A stretch of 10,218 nucleotides of DNA. Source: Paracoccaceae bacterium. GTDB lineage: Bacteria > Pseudomonadota > Alphaproteobacteria > Rhodobacterales > Rhodobacteraceae. The notes under the pieces are model-generated. The model searched no databases. It was not told the origin of the DNA and saw only the letters and a program-made list of their open reading frames with translations. The position numbers were made by a program, and so were the translations under genes. Below are positions 1-6,267 of this stretch, in pieces. Every line of letters begins with the position of its first letter. Position 1 is the stretch's first letter. The stretch spans positions 1-10,218 of the forward strand of contig JAESRD010000374.1 in NCBI GenBank assembly GCA_016764835.1. The letters are read 5' to 3'.

Positions 1-1
1 A

Positions 2-1129
2 ACCTCGCCGGGCAAAGTGGTGTTTCGCAACCGCTTGTTTGAGCTTATTCAATATGCGCCGACCACTGACAAAGTGCACAGCACCCCGCTGATCATCTTT
101 CCACCATGGATCAACAAGTTCTACATTCTTGACCTGAAAGACAAGAACAGCCTGATTAAGTGGATTACAGATCAAGGCTTTACGCTGTTCGTCGTCTCAT
201 GGGTTAACCCAGATGCCAGCTACCGCGACACGAACATGACGAACTATGTTGAAGAAGGCCTGATGACGGCAATATCCGAGGTCAAAGCGATCTGCGGCAC
301 CAAGACGGTAAACGCGATTGGCTACTGCATTGCTGGCACGACGCTGGCCATGACTTTGGCGGTGATGAAAAAACGCGGAGACACGTCGGTGGCTTCGGCC
401 ACGTTCTTCACCACGATGACCGATTTCTCCGATCAGGGCGAAATGGGAGTTTTCCTAGAGGATGATTTCCTCGATGGAATTGAGGCCGAGGTCATGGAAC
501 ATGGCGTGCTCGATTCCTATTACCTGTCGAAAACCTTCTCCTATTTGCGTTCCAATGACCTGATCTACGCCCCGGCGATCCGCTCTTATATGATGGGCCA
601 AGCGCCACCGGCCTTCGATTTGCTCTATTGGAACGGCGACGGCACCAATTTGCCCGCCGCCATGGCGATCGAATATCTGCGAGAATTATGTCAAGGCAAC
701 AAGCTGGCCGATGGCGGCTTTGCGATCGCAGGCGAGGTGGCCACTTTGGCAGATGTGACCGTGCCGCTTTGCGCAATCGCCTGTGAGACTGACCATATTG
801 CCGCGTGGAAGTCATCTTACCGCGGGGTTCAACAGATGGGTTCAGAGGATAAGACATTTATTCTGTCGCAGAGCGGGCATATTGCCGGCATCGTCAATCC
901 TCCCTCAAAGAATAAATACGGCCATTGGACCAATGAAGACCTGACAGCAGGGCCGGAAGACTGGCAAGCGGCGGCAGATATGCATGAAGGCTCTTGGTGG
1001 CCACGTTGGGGCAAGTGGCTGGCGCAGCATTCTGGCCCGATGGTTAAGGCGCGCAACCCTGAAGAGGGGCCAAATGAGGTGTTGGCCGATGCGCCGGGCA
1101 CCTATGTTATGGCCGGTAACAGCATTTAA
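2..1129 (+). CDS. phaC: Class I poly(3-hydroxyalkanoate) synthase, C-terminal part (5' end outside window)
   Basis: This enzyme polymerises (R)-3-hydroxyacyl-CoA into polyhydroxyalkanoate at the granule surface. The reading frame is already open at base 2 and begins TPGKVVFRN, a conserved block well inside class I synthases, so about 230 N-terminal residues lie upstream and GTG 17 is not a real start. Counting from the valine codon at 17, the alpha/beta-hydrolase catalytic set is complete: nucleophile Cys104 in the lipase-like box GYCIAG, Asp259 in CETDH and His288 in SGHIAGIVNPP. The tryptophan-rich GSWWPRWGKWL block near 325-335 is also typical. The frame ends with TAA 1127-1129. phaP and phaR follow on the same strand, the usual order in Rhodobacterales. 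Class I is inferred from these motifs and from the absence of PhaE or a PhaR-type subunit nearby; the N-terminal domain could not be checked. Confidence 0.97.
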   Translation, partial: TSPGKVVFRNRLFELIQYAPTTDKVHSTPLIIFPPWINKFYILDLKDKNSLIKWITDQGFTLFVVSWVNPDASYRDTNMTNYVEEGLMTAISEVKAICGTKTVNAIGYCIAGTTLAMTLAVMKKRGDTSVASATFFTTMTDFSDQGEMGVFLEDDFLDGIEAEVMEHGVLDSYYLSKTFSYLRSNDLIYAPAIRSYMMGQAPPAFDLLYWNGDGTNLPAAMAIEYLRELCQGNKLADGGFAIAGEVATLADVTVPLCAIACETDHIAAWKSSYRGVQQMGSEDKTFILSQSGHIAGIVNPPSKNKYGHWTNEDLTAGPEDWQAAADMHEGSWWPRWGKWLAQHSGPMVKARNPEEGPNEVLADAPGTYVMAGNSI

Positions 1130-1152
1130 CGAGCCGCTAAGTCATTGATACT

Positions 1153-1164
1153 GTGCAAGTGCAG
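1153..1164. promoter_or_regulatory. Degenerate PhaR-type site upstream of phaP
   Basis: GTGC-AAGT-GCAG differs by one base from CTGC-N4-GCAG, one of the two TGC-rich forms described for PhaR of Paracoccus denitrificans. It lies 23 bases before the first perfect site. It may be an auxiliary operator or chance. Confidence 0.3.
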
Positions 1165-1175
1165 AAAAACTTATG

Positions 1176-1186
1176 CTGCAGTGCAG
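1176..1186. promoter_or_regulatory. PhaR operator 1 upstream of phaP
   Basis: CTGC-AGT-GCAG is a perfect CTGC-N3-GCAG palindrome, the motif reported for PhaR binding in Paracoccus denitrificans. It lies just upstream of the likely phaP -35 element. PhaR is encoded two genes away, which supports the assignment. Binding itself is inferred. Confidence 0.72.
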
Positions 1187-1194
1187 AATAATAC

Positions 1195-1225
1195 TTGAAA
1201 TGCTGCACTGCAGCGTGCATATAAG
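1195..1225 (+). promoter_or_regulatory. Candidate phaP sigma-70 promoter
   Basis: A -35-like TTGAAA (1195-1200) is followed by an A/T-rich -10 region. The best hexamer is TATAAG (1220-1225, 19-base spacer); CATATA (1218-1223) would give a 17-base spacer. PhaR operator 2 sits inside the spacer, so bound repressor would block RNA polymerase. The transcript would have a leader of about 85 bases before the phaP ATG. Confidence 0.5.
1203..1213. promoter_or_regulatory. PhaR operator 2, inside the phaP promoter spacer
   Basis: CTGC-ACT-GCAG is the second perfect CTGC-N3-GCAG palindrome, starting 27 bases after operator 1. It falls between the putative -35 and -10 elements. Its central ACT is shared with the imperfect site before phaR (1940-1950). 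Confidence 0.75.
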
Positions 1226-1317
1226 ATTTATGAAAACGCAACGGGCAAATGACTGACCAAGGGGTCAAGATTGATGAAGCCCAATGTATCATTCAAACAA
1301 ATAGATAGGTCGGACAA

Positions 1318-1821
1318 ATGACTACTGCAAAAACACAAGATTTCACCACAATGCTCAAAGACATGATGGGCAAATTTTCCGTAGACACTACCGCTATGGA
1401 CGGCATGTTCAAAGCACCTGCTATGGACGAAATGTTCAAAACACCTGCCATGGACGATATGTTCAAAAACCAGTCTGCACTGGCTGAGAAAATGTCCTCC
1501 GTTGCTTTGGAAGCTGCAAAGCAGTCCGCTGAGCTGTCGGCAAAATGGACCCAAGGCACATTGGCTAAAGTCACAGACATGTCACAGTCCAAGCAAGAGC
1601 CTGCTGATTTCGCAAAAACAGTCTCTGATTTCGCCGCTGCTTCTGCTGAAACAGCTGCTGAAAACATGGCCGCTTTCGCTGAGATCGCGAAAAAAGCTCA
1701 GTCCGAAACACTGGAACTGGTTATGGCCGCTGGCAAAGACCTGACCGAAGAAGCAACTGCTGCTGCTGAAAAAGCAACCGCAAGCGTTAAAACTGCTGCT
1801 AAGAAAGCAACAGCTAAGTAA
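1318..1821 (+). CDS. phaP: Phasin, PHA granule-associated protein
   Basis: Phasins coat PHA granules and control their size and number. The 167-residue protein is small, has no cysteine in its main body, and is rich in Ala, Lys, Glu and Met. Residues about 50-140 look like a long amphipathic helix as in the phasin_2 family, including an AETAAENMAAFAEIAKKAQ-type stretch around 115. The C-terminus (about 145-167) is an Ala/Lys/Thr tail resembling histone H1-type tails. Residues 26-52 hold three 9-residue repeats (AMDGMFKAP, AMDEMFKTP, AMDDMFKNQ). ATG 1318 is preceded by a weak GGTCGGA ribosome site at 1308-1314. Two PhaR palindromes lie upstream, so it is probably induced when granules titrate PhaR. 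Codons are less GC-rich than in the downstream genes, consistent with high expression. The family call rests on composition, length and context. Confidence 0.93.
   Translation: MTTAKTQDFTTMLKDMMGKFSVDTTAMDGMFKAPAMDEMFKTPAMDDMFKNQSALAEKMSSVALEAAKQSAELSAKWTQGTLAKVTDMSQSKQEPADFAKTVSDFAAASAETAAENMAAFAEIAKKAQSETLELVMAAGKDLTEEATAAAEKATASVKTAAKKATAK
1393..1473 (+). repeat. Three 27-bp in-frame repeats in phaP
   Basis: Units at 1393-1419, 1420-1446 and 1447-1473 each encode AMD-x-MFK-x-x. The protein pattern is nearly exact, while the DNA copies differ at several third positions and in the variable codons. That suggests an older duplication kept by selection on the protein. Confidence 0.85.
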
Positions 1822-1876
1822 GCTTTAAAGCGTTGTTTTCGCTTTCGCCCTTGGTGTTTGTATGAGGGCAAAAAAT

Positions 1877-1914
1877 GAGCAGGGTGCAGCAATTGCAGCC
1901 TGCTCTTTCTTTTT
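1877..1914 (+). terminator. Rho-independent terminator of phaP
   Basis: GAGCAGG (1877-1883) pairs with CCTGCTC (1899-1905), followed directly by TTTCTTTTT. An A-run (1871-1875) precedes the stem. The loop carries a TGC-rich near-palindrome centred on GCAATTGC, which could form an inner stem or be a weak PhaR contact. Confidence 0.82.
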
Positions 1915-1939
1915 GTGCCGCAGGAGCGTAGGATTCTCT

Positions 1940-1950
1940 CTGCACTGCAA
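1940..1950. promoter_or_regulatory. Probable PhaR autoregulatory operator before phaR
   Basis: CTGC-ACT-GCAA differs at one base from CTGC-N3-GCAG and has the same centre as operator 2 before phaP. It lies 22 bases upstream of the chosen phaR start and just after a -10-like TAGGAT (1929-1934), a position suited to autorepression. Being outside the coding region also supports the start at 1972. Confidence 0.55.
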
Positions 1951-1971
1951 CAAAACAGGGGGTGCGGACCC

Positions 1972-2526
1972 GTGGCCGATACTGCCAAACCGCTTTTGAT
2001 CAAACGCTACGCAAGCCGTCGTTTGTATAACACTGAAACCAGCGATTATGTGACACTCGAAGATATTGCGACATTCATCCGCGATGGGCGCGAGGTCCAG
2101 ATTGTCGATCTCAAATCTGGCGATGATTTGACCCGGCAATACCTGTTACAAATCATAGCAGAACATGAAAGCCGCGGCGAAAGCGTGCTGCCGGTCGGAG
2201 TTCTGACCGATCTTGTTCGCTCCTATACCAGCCAAGCCTCATCGGTTGTGCCGCAATTCCTTGCGGCGTCTTTTGAGATGCTGCGTGATGGCCAGAGCCA
2301 AGTGCTCGACAAGATGACATCAAGCAGCCCGATGGCCTCGATGCCCGGCTTTGAAGCCATGCGCGCCCAGCAAAATGCGTTTTTCAAAGCGATGTCTGGC
2401 AAAAAGGACGGTGAGGCCGAGGCTGCTCAGCCTGATGCTGAAGTTGATGCTGGCAAACAAGCGCTCAATGACATCAAGCAACAGCTTGCTGATTTGCAAG
2501 AAAAGCTGACACGGATGGCCAAATAG
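1972..2526 (+). CDS. phaR: Polyhydroxyalkanoate synthesis repressor PhaR
   Basis: PhaR is a DNA-binding repressor of phasin and PHA genes that also binds PHA granules, so it senses polymer. The 184-residue product opens with the family signature PLLIKRYASRRLYNTETSDYV (residues 7-27), the N-terminal PHB accumulation regulatory domain. It continues with VQIVDLKSGDDLTRQYLLQII (42-62) and VLTDLVRSYTS (77-87). Residues about 164-182 form a predicted C-terminal coiled coil. The frame is open upstream to GTG 1915, but that stretch overlaps the phaP terminator end and the operator and has no family match. GTG 1972 is preceded by AGGGGG (1957-1962) and gives the usual N-terminus. It probably has its own promoter and is autoregulated through the 1940-1950 site. 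Confidence 0.95.
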   Translation: MADTAKPLLIKRYASRRLYNTETSDYVTLEDIATFIRDGREVQIVDLKSGDDLTRQYLLQIIAEHESRGESVLPVGVLTDLVRSYTSQASSVVPQFLAASFEMLRDGQSQVLDKMTSSSPMASMPGFEAMRAQQNAFFKAMSGKKDGEAEAAQPDAEVDAGKQALNDIKQQLADLQEKLTRMAK

Positions 2527-2546
2527 GCTGACCAATGGCGCTGGTT

Positions 2547-2577
2547 AGCCGTGGCCTTTGCGGGGCACGGCTTTTCT
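2547..2577 (+). terminator. Likely rho-independent terminator of phaR
   Basis: AGCCGTG (2547-2553) pairs with CACGGCT (2566-2572), with two further inner C-G pairs after one mismatch, followed by TTTT (2572-2575). The T-tract is short. It also lies just before the end of the converging aminotransferase pseudogene. Confidence 0.65.
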
Positions 2578-2584
2578 GTGCGGT

Positions 2585-3502
2585 CTAAGTGACCTCGGCA
2601 AACACTGTATCCAAAGCCCGCGATAGCTTGATAAACATCTCATCCAGCTGCGCTGTGGTGAAGATAAATGCCGGGGCCAGCACGATAGCTCGGCCAAGCG
2701 GGCGGCAGATCAGCCCCTGATCGGTACAGGCATTGGCAATCCGTTCCGACACGCTGAGCGATCCGTCAAACGGCCGTTTGGTTTCTTTGTCAGCGACAGC
2801 CCCGAGCGCGCCCATCAGCCCTTTGCCGCGCCATTCGCCACTATGCGGGTGCTGGGCTAGCTTTGCCATATGGGCTTCAAAATGCGGCGTCAAATGCGCT
2901 ACATTTTCCATCAGTCCCTCCTTCATCACCACGTCAATCGCTTTAAGCGCAATGGTGCAGCCGACAGGGTGGCCCGAGGCGGTGAAAACATGGGGGAATT
3001 CGTCGACCCGCTCGGCGGCGGCCTGCAATCGGTCGGCCAGCTCCGGCCCGAGAATCACAGCGCCCATGGGGAAGAACCCGGCTGTCAGGTTCTTGGATGA
3101 GATGATGGCATCGGGCATGAAATCATAGGTCTCACAGCCCCCAGTCTCGCCGGTGCGGCCAAAGCCGCAGATCACTTCGTCGGAAATCAGCGGTATGCCA
3201 TGCGCCCGCAAAATCGGCAGGATCTCCTGAAAGTAGCCGTCGGGCGGGGTGATCGCGCCGCCTGCGCCCATGATCGGCTCGGCAAAGAACCCGGCTATCC
3301 GGGGTGGTCAAAGCCTGCAATCATATTCCTTAGCCCTGAATTTGCATCCAGATATTCGCGGCCATGCACATCGACCACATAAGGCCCGTGGCCATGGGTC
3401 AGCACGGTGGTGCCACGCTCGGCCACTGTTGGCAGATCAGTAAAGCCATAAAATTATGCGCGTCGGCGCGGGCTCCCAGCTGTTTGGTGTTTTATCGGCC
3501 AT
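2585..3502 (-). pseudogene. Class III PLP-dependent aminotransferase, frameshifted and internally deleted
   Basis: The intact ancestor would be an omega-transaminase that moves an amino group from an amine or omega-amino acid to a keto acid using PLP. On the minus strand a good start (AAGGTG, then ATG at 3502) encodes MADKTPNSWEPAPTR. A frameshift near 3450-3458 then leads into a TGA. The next frame continues FYGFTDLPTVAERG to NMIAGFDHPG and breaks at about 3296-3303. The third frame resumes IAGFFAEPIMGAGG and runs to the normal end at 2585. Relative to full-length relatives (about 450-460 residues), roughly 160 residues between HPG and IAGFF are missing, including the PLP-phosphate GSEAN and YHG regions. 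The C-terminal half keeps SDEVICGFGRTG and the PLP lysine in SSKNLTAGF. An ATG at 3271 leaves a 228-residue open frame, but without the N-terminal half of the active site it should be inactive as a transaminase. It is divergent from the LysR gene. Confidence 0.9.
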
Positions 3503-3565
3503 GTCGCACCTTTGGCTATTTGTTGTCCCGTTAACCTATCTGCGCGGTACGCCGCATTCAATTGG

Positions 3566-3594
3566 TTGCGGCAGCGCGGTGCAGGTCATATTTG
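3566..3594 (+). promoter_or_regulatory. Candidate promoter of the LysR gene
   Basis: TTGCGG (3566-3571) and TATTTG (3589-3594) are spaced by 17 bases in the 118-base gap between the divergent pseudogene and the LysR gene. LysR proteins usually bind such divergent gaps, but I see no clear operator. Confidence 0.3.
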
Positions 3595-3620
3595 TAACGC
3601 AACAACCAAAGGGCATAGAC

Positions 3621-4583
3621 ATGAGCAGCACGGCAGGGCGGATCACCCTTTGGGGGGTTGAGGTATTTGTAGCCACGGCTGAAGAGGGCGCAATATCGGC
3701 GGCGGCCAAGCGGCTGGGCACATCGCCCGCCACGGTGTCGCAGCAGCTAACCCGGCTGGAAAGCGCCATGGGCGTGGGGCTGCTTAACCGGGCAACGCGG
3801 CCGGTATCGCTGACCTCGGCGGGCGAGATATTTTTGCGCCGGGCCAATGTGATCCTCAACGAGGCCGAGCAGGCGCGGGCTGAGCTGGCGTCAAATGATT
3901 TGTCGCGGTTGCGGCGGTTTCGGTTGGGCATGATTGAAGACTTTGATGCTGATGTGACGCCGGGGTTGCTGTCGGTTATGGCCGAAGAGCTGCGCCATTG
4001 TCAGTTCTTGCTCGAGACCGGGGCCAGCCACCGGCTGGATGATCTGCTGGAGAGCCGCGCGCTTGATGTGATTGTCGCCGCCGGGGCCAAGGAGGCAGCG
4101 CCGGGGATTGAGCACCATCTGCTGCTCGAAGAACCATTTATCGTCGCCGCCCCCAAAGGGGCTATTGGCGGCGGCGATGCGGCGGCCCAGCTACGCAAAC
4201 TGCCACTGATCCAATACACAACGCGCCACAAAATGGGCAGAATCATTGCCGCTCATCTCGACAGTCAGAACCTCGTGTTGACGCACAGATTCGAGCTGGA
4301 CAGCTACCATGCGATAATGGCCATGGTCGCCGAGGGTGTCGGTTGGACCATTTTGACTCCGCTCGGCTGGCTACGCGCCCAGCGTTTTCGCGACCAAGTT
4401 GATGTGATGCCAATGCCGTTTGTGCCGCTGAGCCGGGTGATCTCGCTGCATGCCCGCGCCGGGATGTTGGGCGATATGCCAGCCCGGATGGCAGAGCACA
4501 TTCGCCCGCTCCTGCGCCAACATGTGATCGCCCCTGCCTTGGCCGTACATCCGTGGCTAGAGCCAGAGCTGAAGGTTCTGTAA
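3621..4583 (+). CDS. LysR-family transcriptional regulator
   Basis: This is a 320-residue DNA-binding regulator of normal LysR length. The winged helix-turn-helix covers about residues 10-68; the recognition region is ISAAAKRLGTSPATVSQQLTRLE (25-47), followed by the wing LLNRATRPVSLTSAGEIFL. A linker helix (about 70-95) leads to a substrate-binding domain (about 100-300) whose effector cannot be read from sequence. ATG 3621 has AAAGGG at 3608-3613 and gives the standard LysR N-terminus. The frame is open back to 3456, but the extra residues have no family match. The gene is divergent from the broken aminotransferase, which it probably once controlled. It may now be an orphan or may control other genes such as the haemoglobin 80 bases downstream. 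Confidence 0.93.
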   Translation: MSSTAGRITLWGVEVFVATAEEGAISAAAKRLGTSPATVSQQLTRLESAMGVGLLNRATRPVSLTSAGEIFLRRANVILNEAEQARAELASNDLSRLRRFRLGMIEDFDADVTPGLLSVMAEELRHCQFLLETGASHRLDDLLESRALDVIVAAGAKEAAPGIEHHLLLEEPFIVAAPKGAIGGGDAAAQLRKLPLIQYTTRHKMGRIIAAHLDSQNLVLTHRFELDSYHAIMAMVAEGVGWTILTPLGWLRAQRFRDQVDVMPMPFVPLSRVISLHARAGMLGDMPARMAEHIRPLLRQHVIAPALAVHPWLEPELKVL

Positions 4584-4663
4584 AGCGCTCGGCTATTGCC
4601 ATTGCAGCCCTCGCCGCACAGGCATAGGTGTTTTGTATCAGCCCTTATAAATTAGGTCTTATC

Positions 4664-5101
4664 ATGCAGTTGCCCCCACCAAAAAGCACGCGCCCCGCCA
4701 GCCTACGCCCAGAATATACCGCCAAGATCACCGCTGAAACCGGTTTGAGCGACGAAGTTCTGACCAAGGTGGTTCATAGCTTTTACGCTAAGGTCCGCGC
4801 CGATGCGTTGCTTGGCCCGATCTTCAACACGCGCATTTCTGACTGGGACACGCATTTGGCCAAATTGGTCGATTTCTGGTCATCGGTTGTGCTGATGAGC
4901 GGGCGCTATCATGGCCAACCCATGCCTGCCCATATGCCGCTGCCGATTGACGGCGCGCATTTTGAGCGCTGGTTGGCCTTGTTTGACCAGACCGTGACCA
5001 CGCTTTGCACGGGTGAGGGCGCCGCCTTGCTCAATGCCCGTGCCGGGATGATCGCAGGCGCTATTCAGAGCAACCTAAACCGGCAGCGCCACAGCGCCTG
5101 A
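4664..5101 (+). CDS. Group III truncated haemoglobin
   Basis: This is a small cytosolic haem protein with a 2-over-2 globin fold that binds O2 or NO; group III members are linked to NO or reactive-nitrogen handling or to microaerobic life. The 145-residue product shows the family pattern: Tyr41 (B10) in HSFYAKVRAD, LLGPIF (49-54), DFWSSVVLMSGRYHG (70-84), and the likely proximal His90 (F8) in PAHMPLPID, followed by HFERWLALFDQT (99-110). ATG 4664 has AGG at 4654-4656 about seven bases upstream; an upstream GTG at 4628 adds residues unlike the family. The roughly 15-residue N-terminal extension is proline-rich and basic. An A/T-rich TATAAA (4646-4651) lies just upstream, but I find no convincing FNR or NsrR site. 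The relation to its neighbours is unclear. Confidence 0.92.
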   Translation: MQLPPPKSTRPASLRPEYTAKITAETGLSDEVLTKVVHSFYAKVRADALLGPIFNTRISDWDTHLAKLVDFWSSVVLMSGRYHGQPMPAHMPLPIDGAHFERWLALFDQTVTTLCTGEGAALLNARAGMIAGAIQSNLNRQRHSA

Positions 5102-5114
5102 GGGCTGCGGTTGC

Positions 5115-5164
5115 TTGCAAACCAGCGGCCAAATAGCTAGGTAAACATTATATCCTATAGGCTA
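5115..5164 (+). promoter_or_regulatory. Candidate promoter/operator region of the four-gene lipid operon
   Basis: TTGCAA (5115-5120) and TAGGTA (5138-5143) are spaced by 17 bases, with a further A/T-rich block at 5143-5153. An inverted repeat with perfect core CCTATAGG (5154-5161), extended to 5151-5164 with one mismatch, lies just downstream and could be an operator. This 119-base gap is the only sizeable non-coding stretch before the operon. Confidence 0.35.
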
Positions 5165-5220
5165 AAACCCAGTATTTTCAGCCGCCCTTTGAGCGTTATG
5201 TGGTGAAACAGGTGGTGTTA

Positions 5221-6264
5221 ATGCAACAAAAAACAGCGCGGCCCGGTGCGCTTTCACCGCCCGTTCGACTGCCCGTTCGACTGGCCGTTCGACTGGCCGG
5301 AACCGGCCATGCCTTGCCCGCAAATATGGTCAGTTCTGAAGAGCTTGATAAGCAACATGGTTTTGAGCCGGGCTATTTGGCCCGCCTTTCTGGTGTGCAA
5401 AGCCGCCCGGTTTGCGGTGATGAGAACCAGATTGATCTGGCGGTTGCCGCCGCTGAGATGGCGATTGCCGAGGCCGGGATCGCAGTGACGGATATTGATC
5501 TGGTGCTCGGGGCCAGCGGCATTCCCTATCAAACATTGCCCGCCACAGCGCCGCTGGTCATGGGCCGGCTGGGGCTGTCTGAGGGCAAAGCCGCGGCGTT
5601 TGATGTCAACGCCACCTGTCTTAGCTTTTTGACAGCGCTTGATATTGCCGCGCTCAAAGTGGCCAGCGGTGCCTGTCGCGCGGCGCTTATTTTCTCGTCC
5701 GAGATCGCCTCGCGGGCCTTGCCGTGGCAGCGCCAGCCCGATGTTGCCGCCTTGTTTGGCGATGGCGCGGGGGCGGCGGTGGTCATGCCTGCGGTGCGCG
5801 GCGGGCTGCGGGCCAGCATGATGCGGACCTATCCGTCGGGCTACGCTGCTTGTGAAATAGGCGCCGGCGGCACCCGGTTTGATCTGCAATATCAGCGCGA
5901 AGCGTTCATGGAACATGCGGTTTTCTCAATGGACGGCAAAGCTCTGTTTCGCCTAACCCGTCGGTATTTCGCCGCATTTCTCGATGATGTTTTGCTGGCC
6001 GCCGGTTGGGCGCGGGGCGATGTGGATCTTGTCGTGCCTCACCAAGCCAGCCCGCTGGCCTTGCAACACCTCATCATACAAAGCGGGCTGGCACCTGAAC
6101 GGATCGTCAATATTGCCGCCAGCCACGGCAACCAAATTGCCGCCTCCATTCCCATTGCCCTCGACATGGCCCGCAAGCAGGGCCGGATCGGGCCGGGCGC
6201 GCGGGTGCTGATGATCGGCACATCGGCGGGCGTGTCGTTTGGTGCCATCGCGTTGGAGATGTAG
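5221..6264 (+). CDS. 3-oxoacyl-ACP synthase III-like (FabH/OleA-type) condensing enzyme
   Basis: This thiolase-fold enzyme should join two acyl thioesters by Claisen condensation. In the 347-residue product the full catalytic triad is present: Cys133 in DVNATCLSFL, His274 in VPHQAS and Asn304 in SHGNQIAASIP. LFGDGAGAAVV (178-188) and the C-terminal GTSAGVSFGAIALE (333-346) are also family blocks. The first member of an operon with a reductase and an adenylating enzyme suggests a secondary-lipid role (OleA-like, or starter-unit condensation) rather than housekeeping FabH; this is inference. Several starts are possible (GTG 5200, GTG 5203, ATG 5221). I chose ATG 5221 because AGGTGG (5210-5215) lies just upstream. 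Residues 15-26 are an odd repeat (VRLP-VRLA-VRLA) encoded by a 12-bp tandem repeat just before the usual beta-strand LAGTGHALP. The SDR gene follows after 3 bases. Confidence 0.92.
   Translation: MQQKTARPGALSPPVRLPVRLAVRLAGTGHALPANMVSSEELDKQHGFEPGYLARLSGVQSRPVCGDENQIDLAVAAAEMAIAEAGIAVTDIDLVLGASGIPYQTLPATAPLVMGRLGLSEGKAAAFDVNATCLSFLTALDIAALKVASGACRAALIFSSEIASRALPWQRQPDVAALFGDGAGAAVVMPAVRGGLRASMMRTYPSGYAACEIGAGGTRFDLQYQREAFMEHAVFSMDGKALFRLTRRYFAAFLDDVLLAAGWARGDVDLVVPHQASPLALQHLIIQSGLAPERIVNIAASHGNQIAASIPIALDMARKQGRIGPGARVLMIGTSAGVSFGAIALEM
5261..5296 (+). repeat. 12-bp tandem repeat, three copies, in the condensing-enzyme gene
   Basis: CCGTTCGACTGC (5261-5272) is followed by two identical CCGTTCGACTGG units (5273-5284, 5285-5296). 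The unit is a multiple of three, so copy changes add or remove VRLA in the N-terminus without a frameshift. Near-perfect DNA identity suggests recent expansion. Confidence 0.92.
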
Positions 6265-6267
6265 CGC

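Noticed and set aside
1249..1308. 19-codon open frame in the phaP leader (MTDQGVKIDEAQ...) ending at the phaP ribosome site
   Set aside because: There is no good ribosome site, no recognisable product and no sign of a leader-peptide structure. Its position is suggestive, but nothing else supports translation.
1915..1971. N-terminal extension of PhaR from GTG 1915
   Set aside because: It overlaps the phaP terminator tail and a probable operator and does not match PhaR proteins. GTG 1972 gives the family N-terminus and has a ribosome site.
3456..3620. N-terminal extension of the LysR protein
   Set aside because: The extra 55 residues precede the normal LysR start, cover the divergent promoter gap and have no family resemblance.
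5102..5130. Possible terminator after the haemoglobin gene (GGTT...AACC pairing)
   Set aside because: The stem is short and no T-tract follows.
5254..5916. Long antisense open frame (220 codons) opposite the condensing enzyme
   Set aside because: It is a shadow of a well-supported gene. Its repeated N-terminal SNGQ residues merely reflect the 12-bp repeat read backwards.
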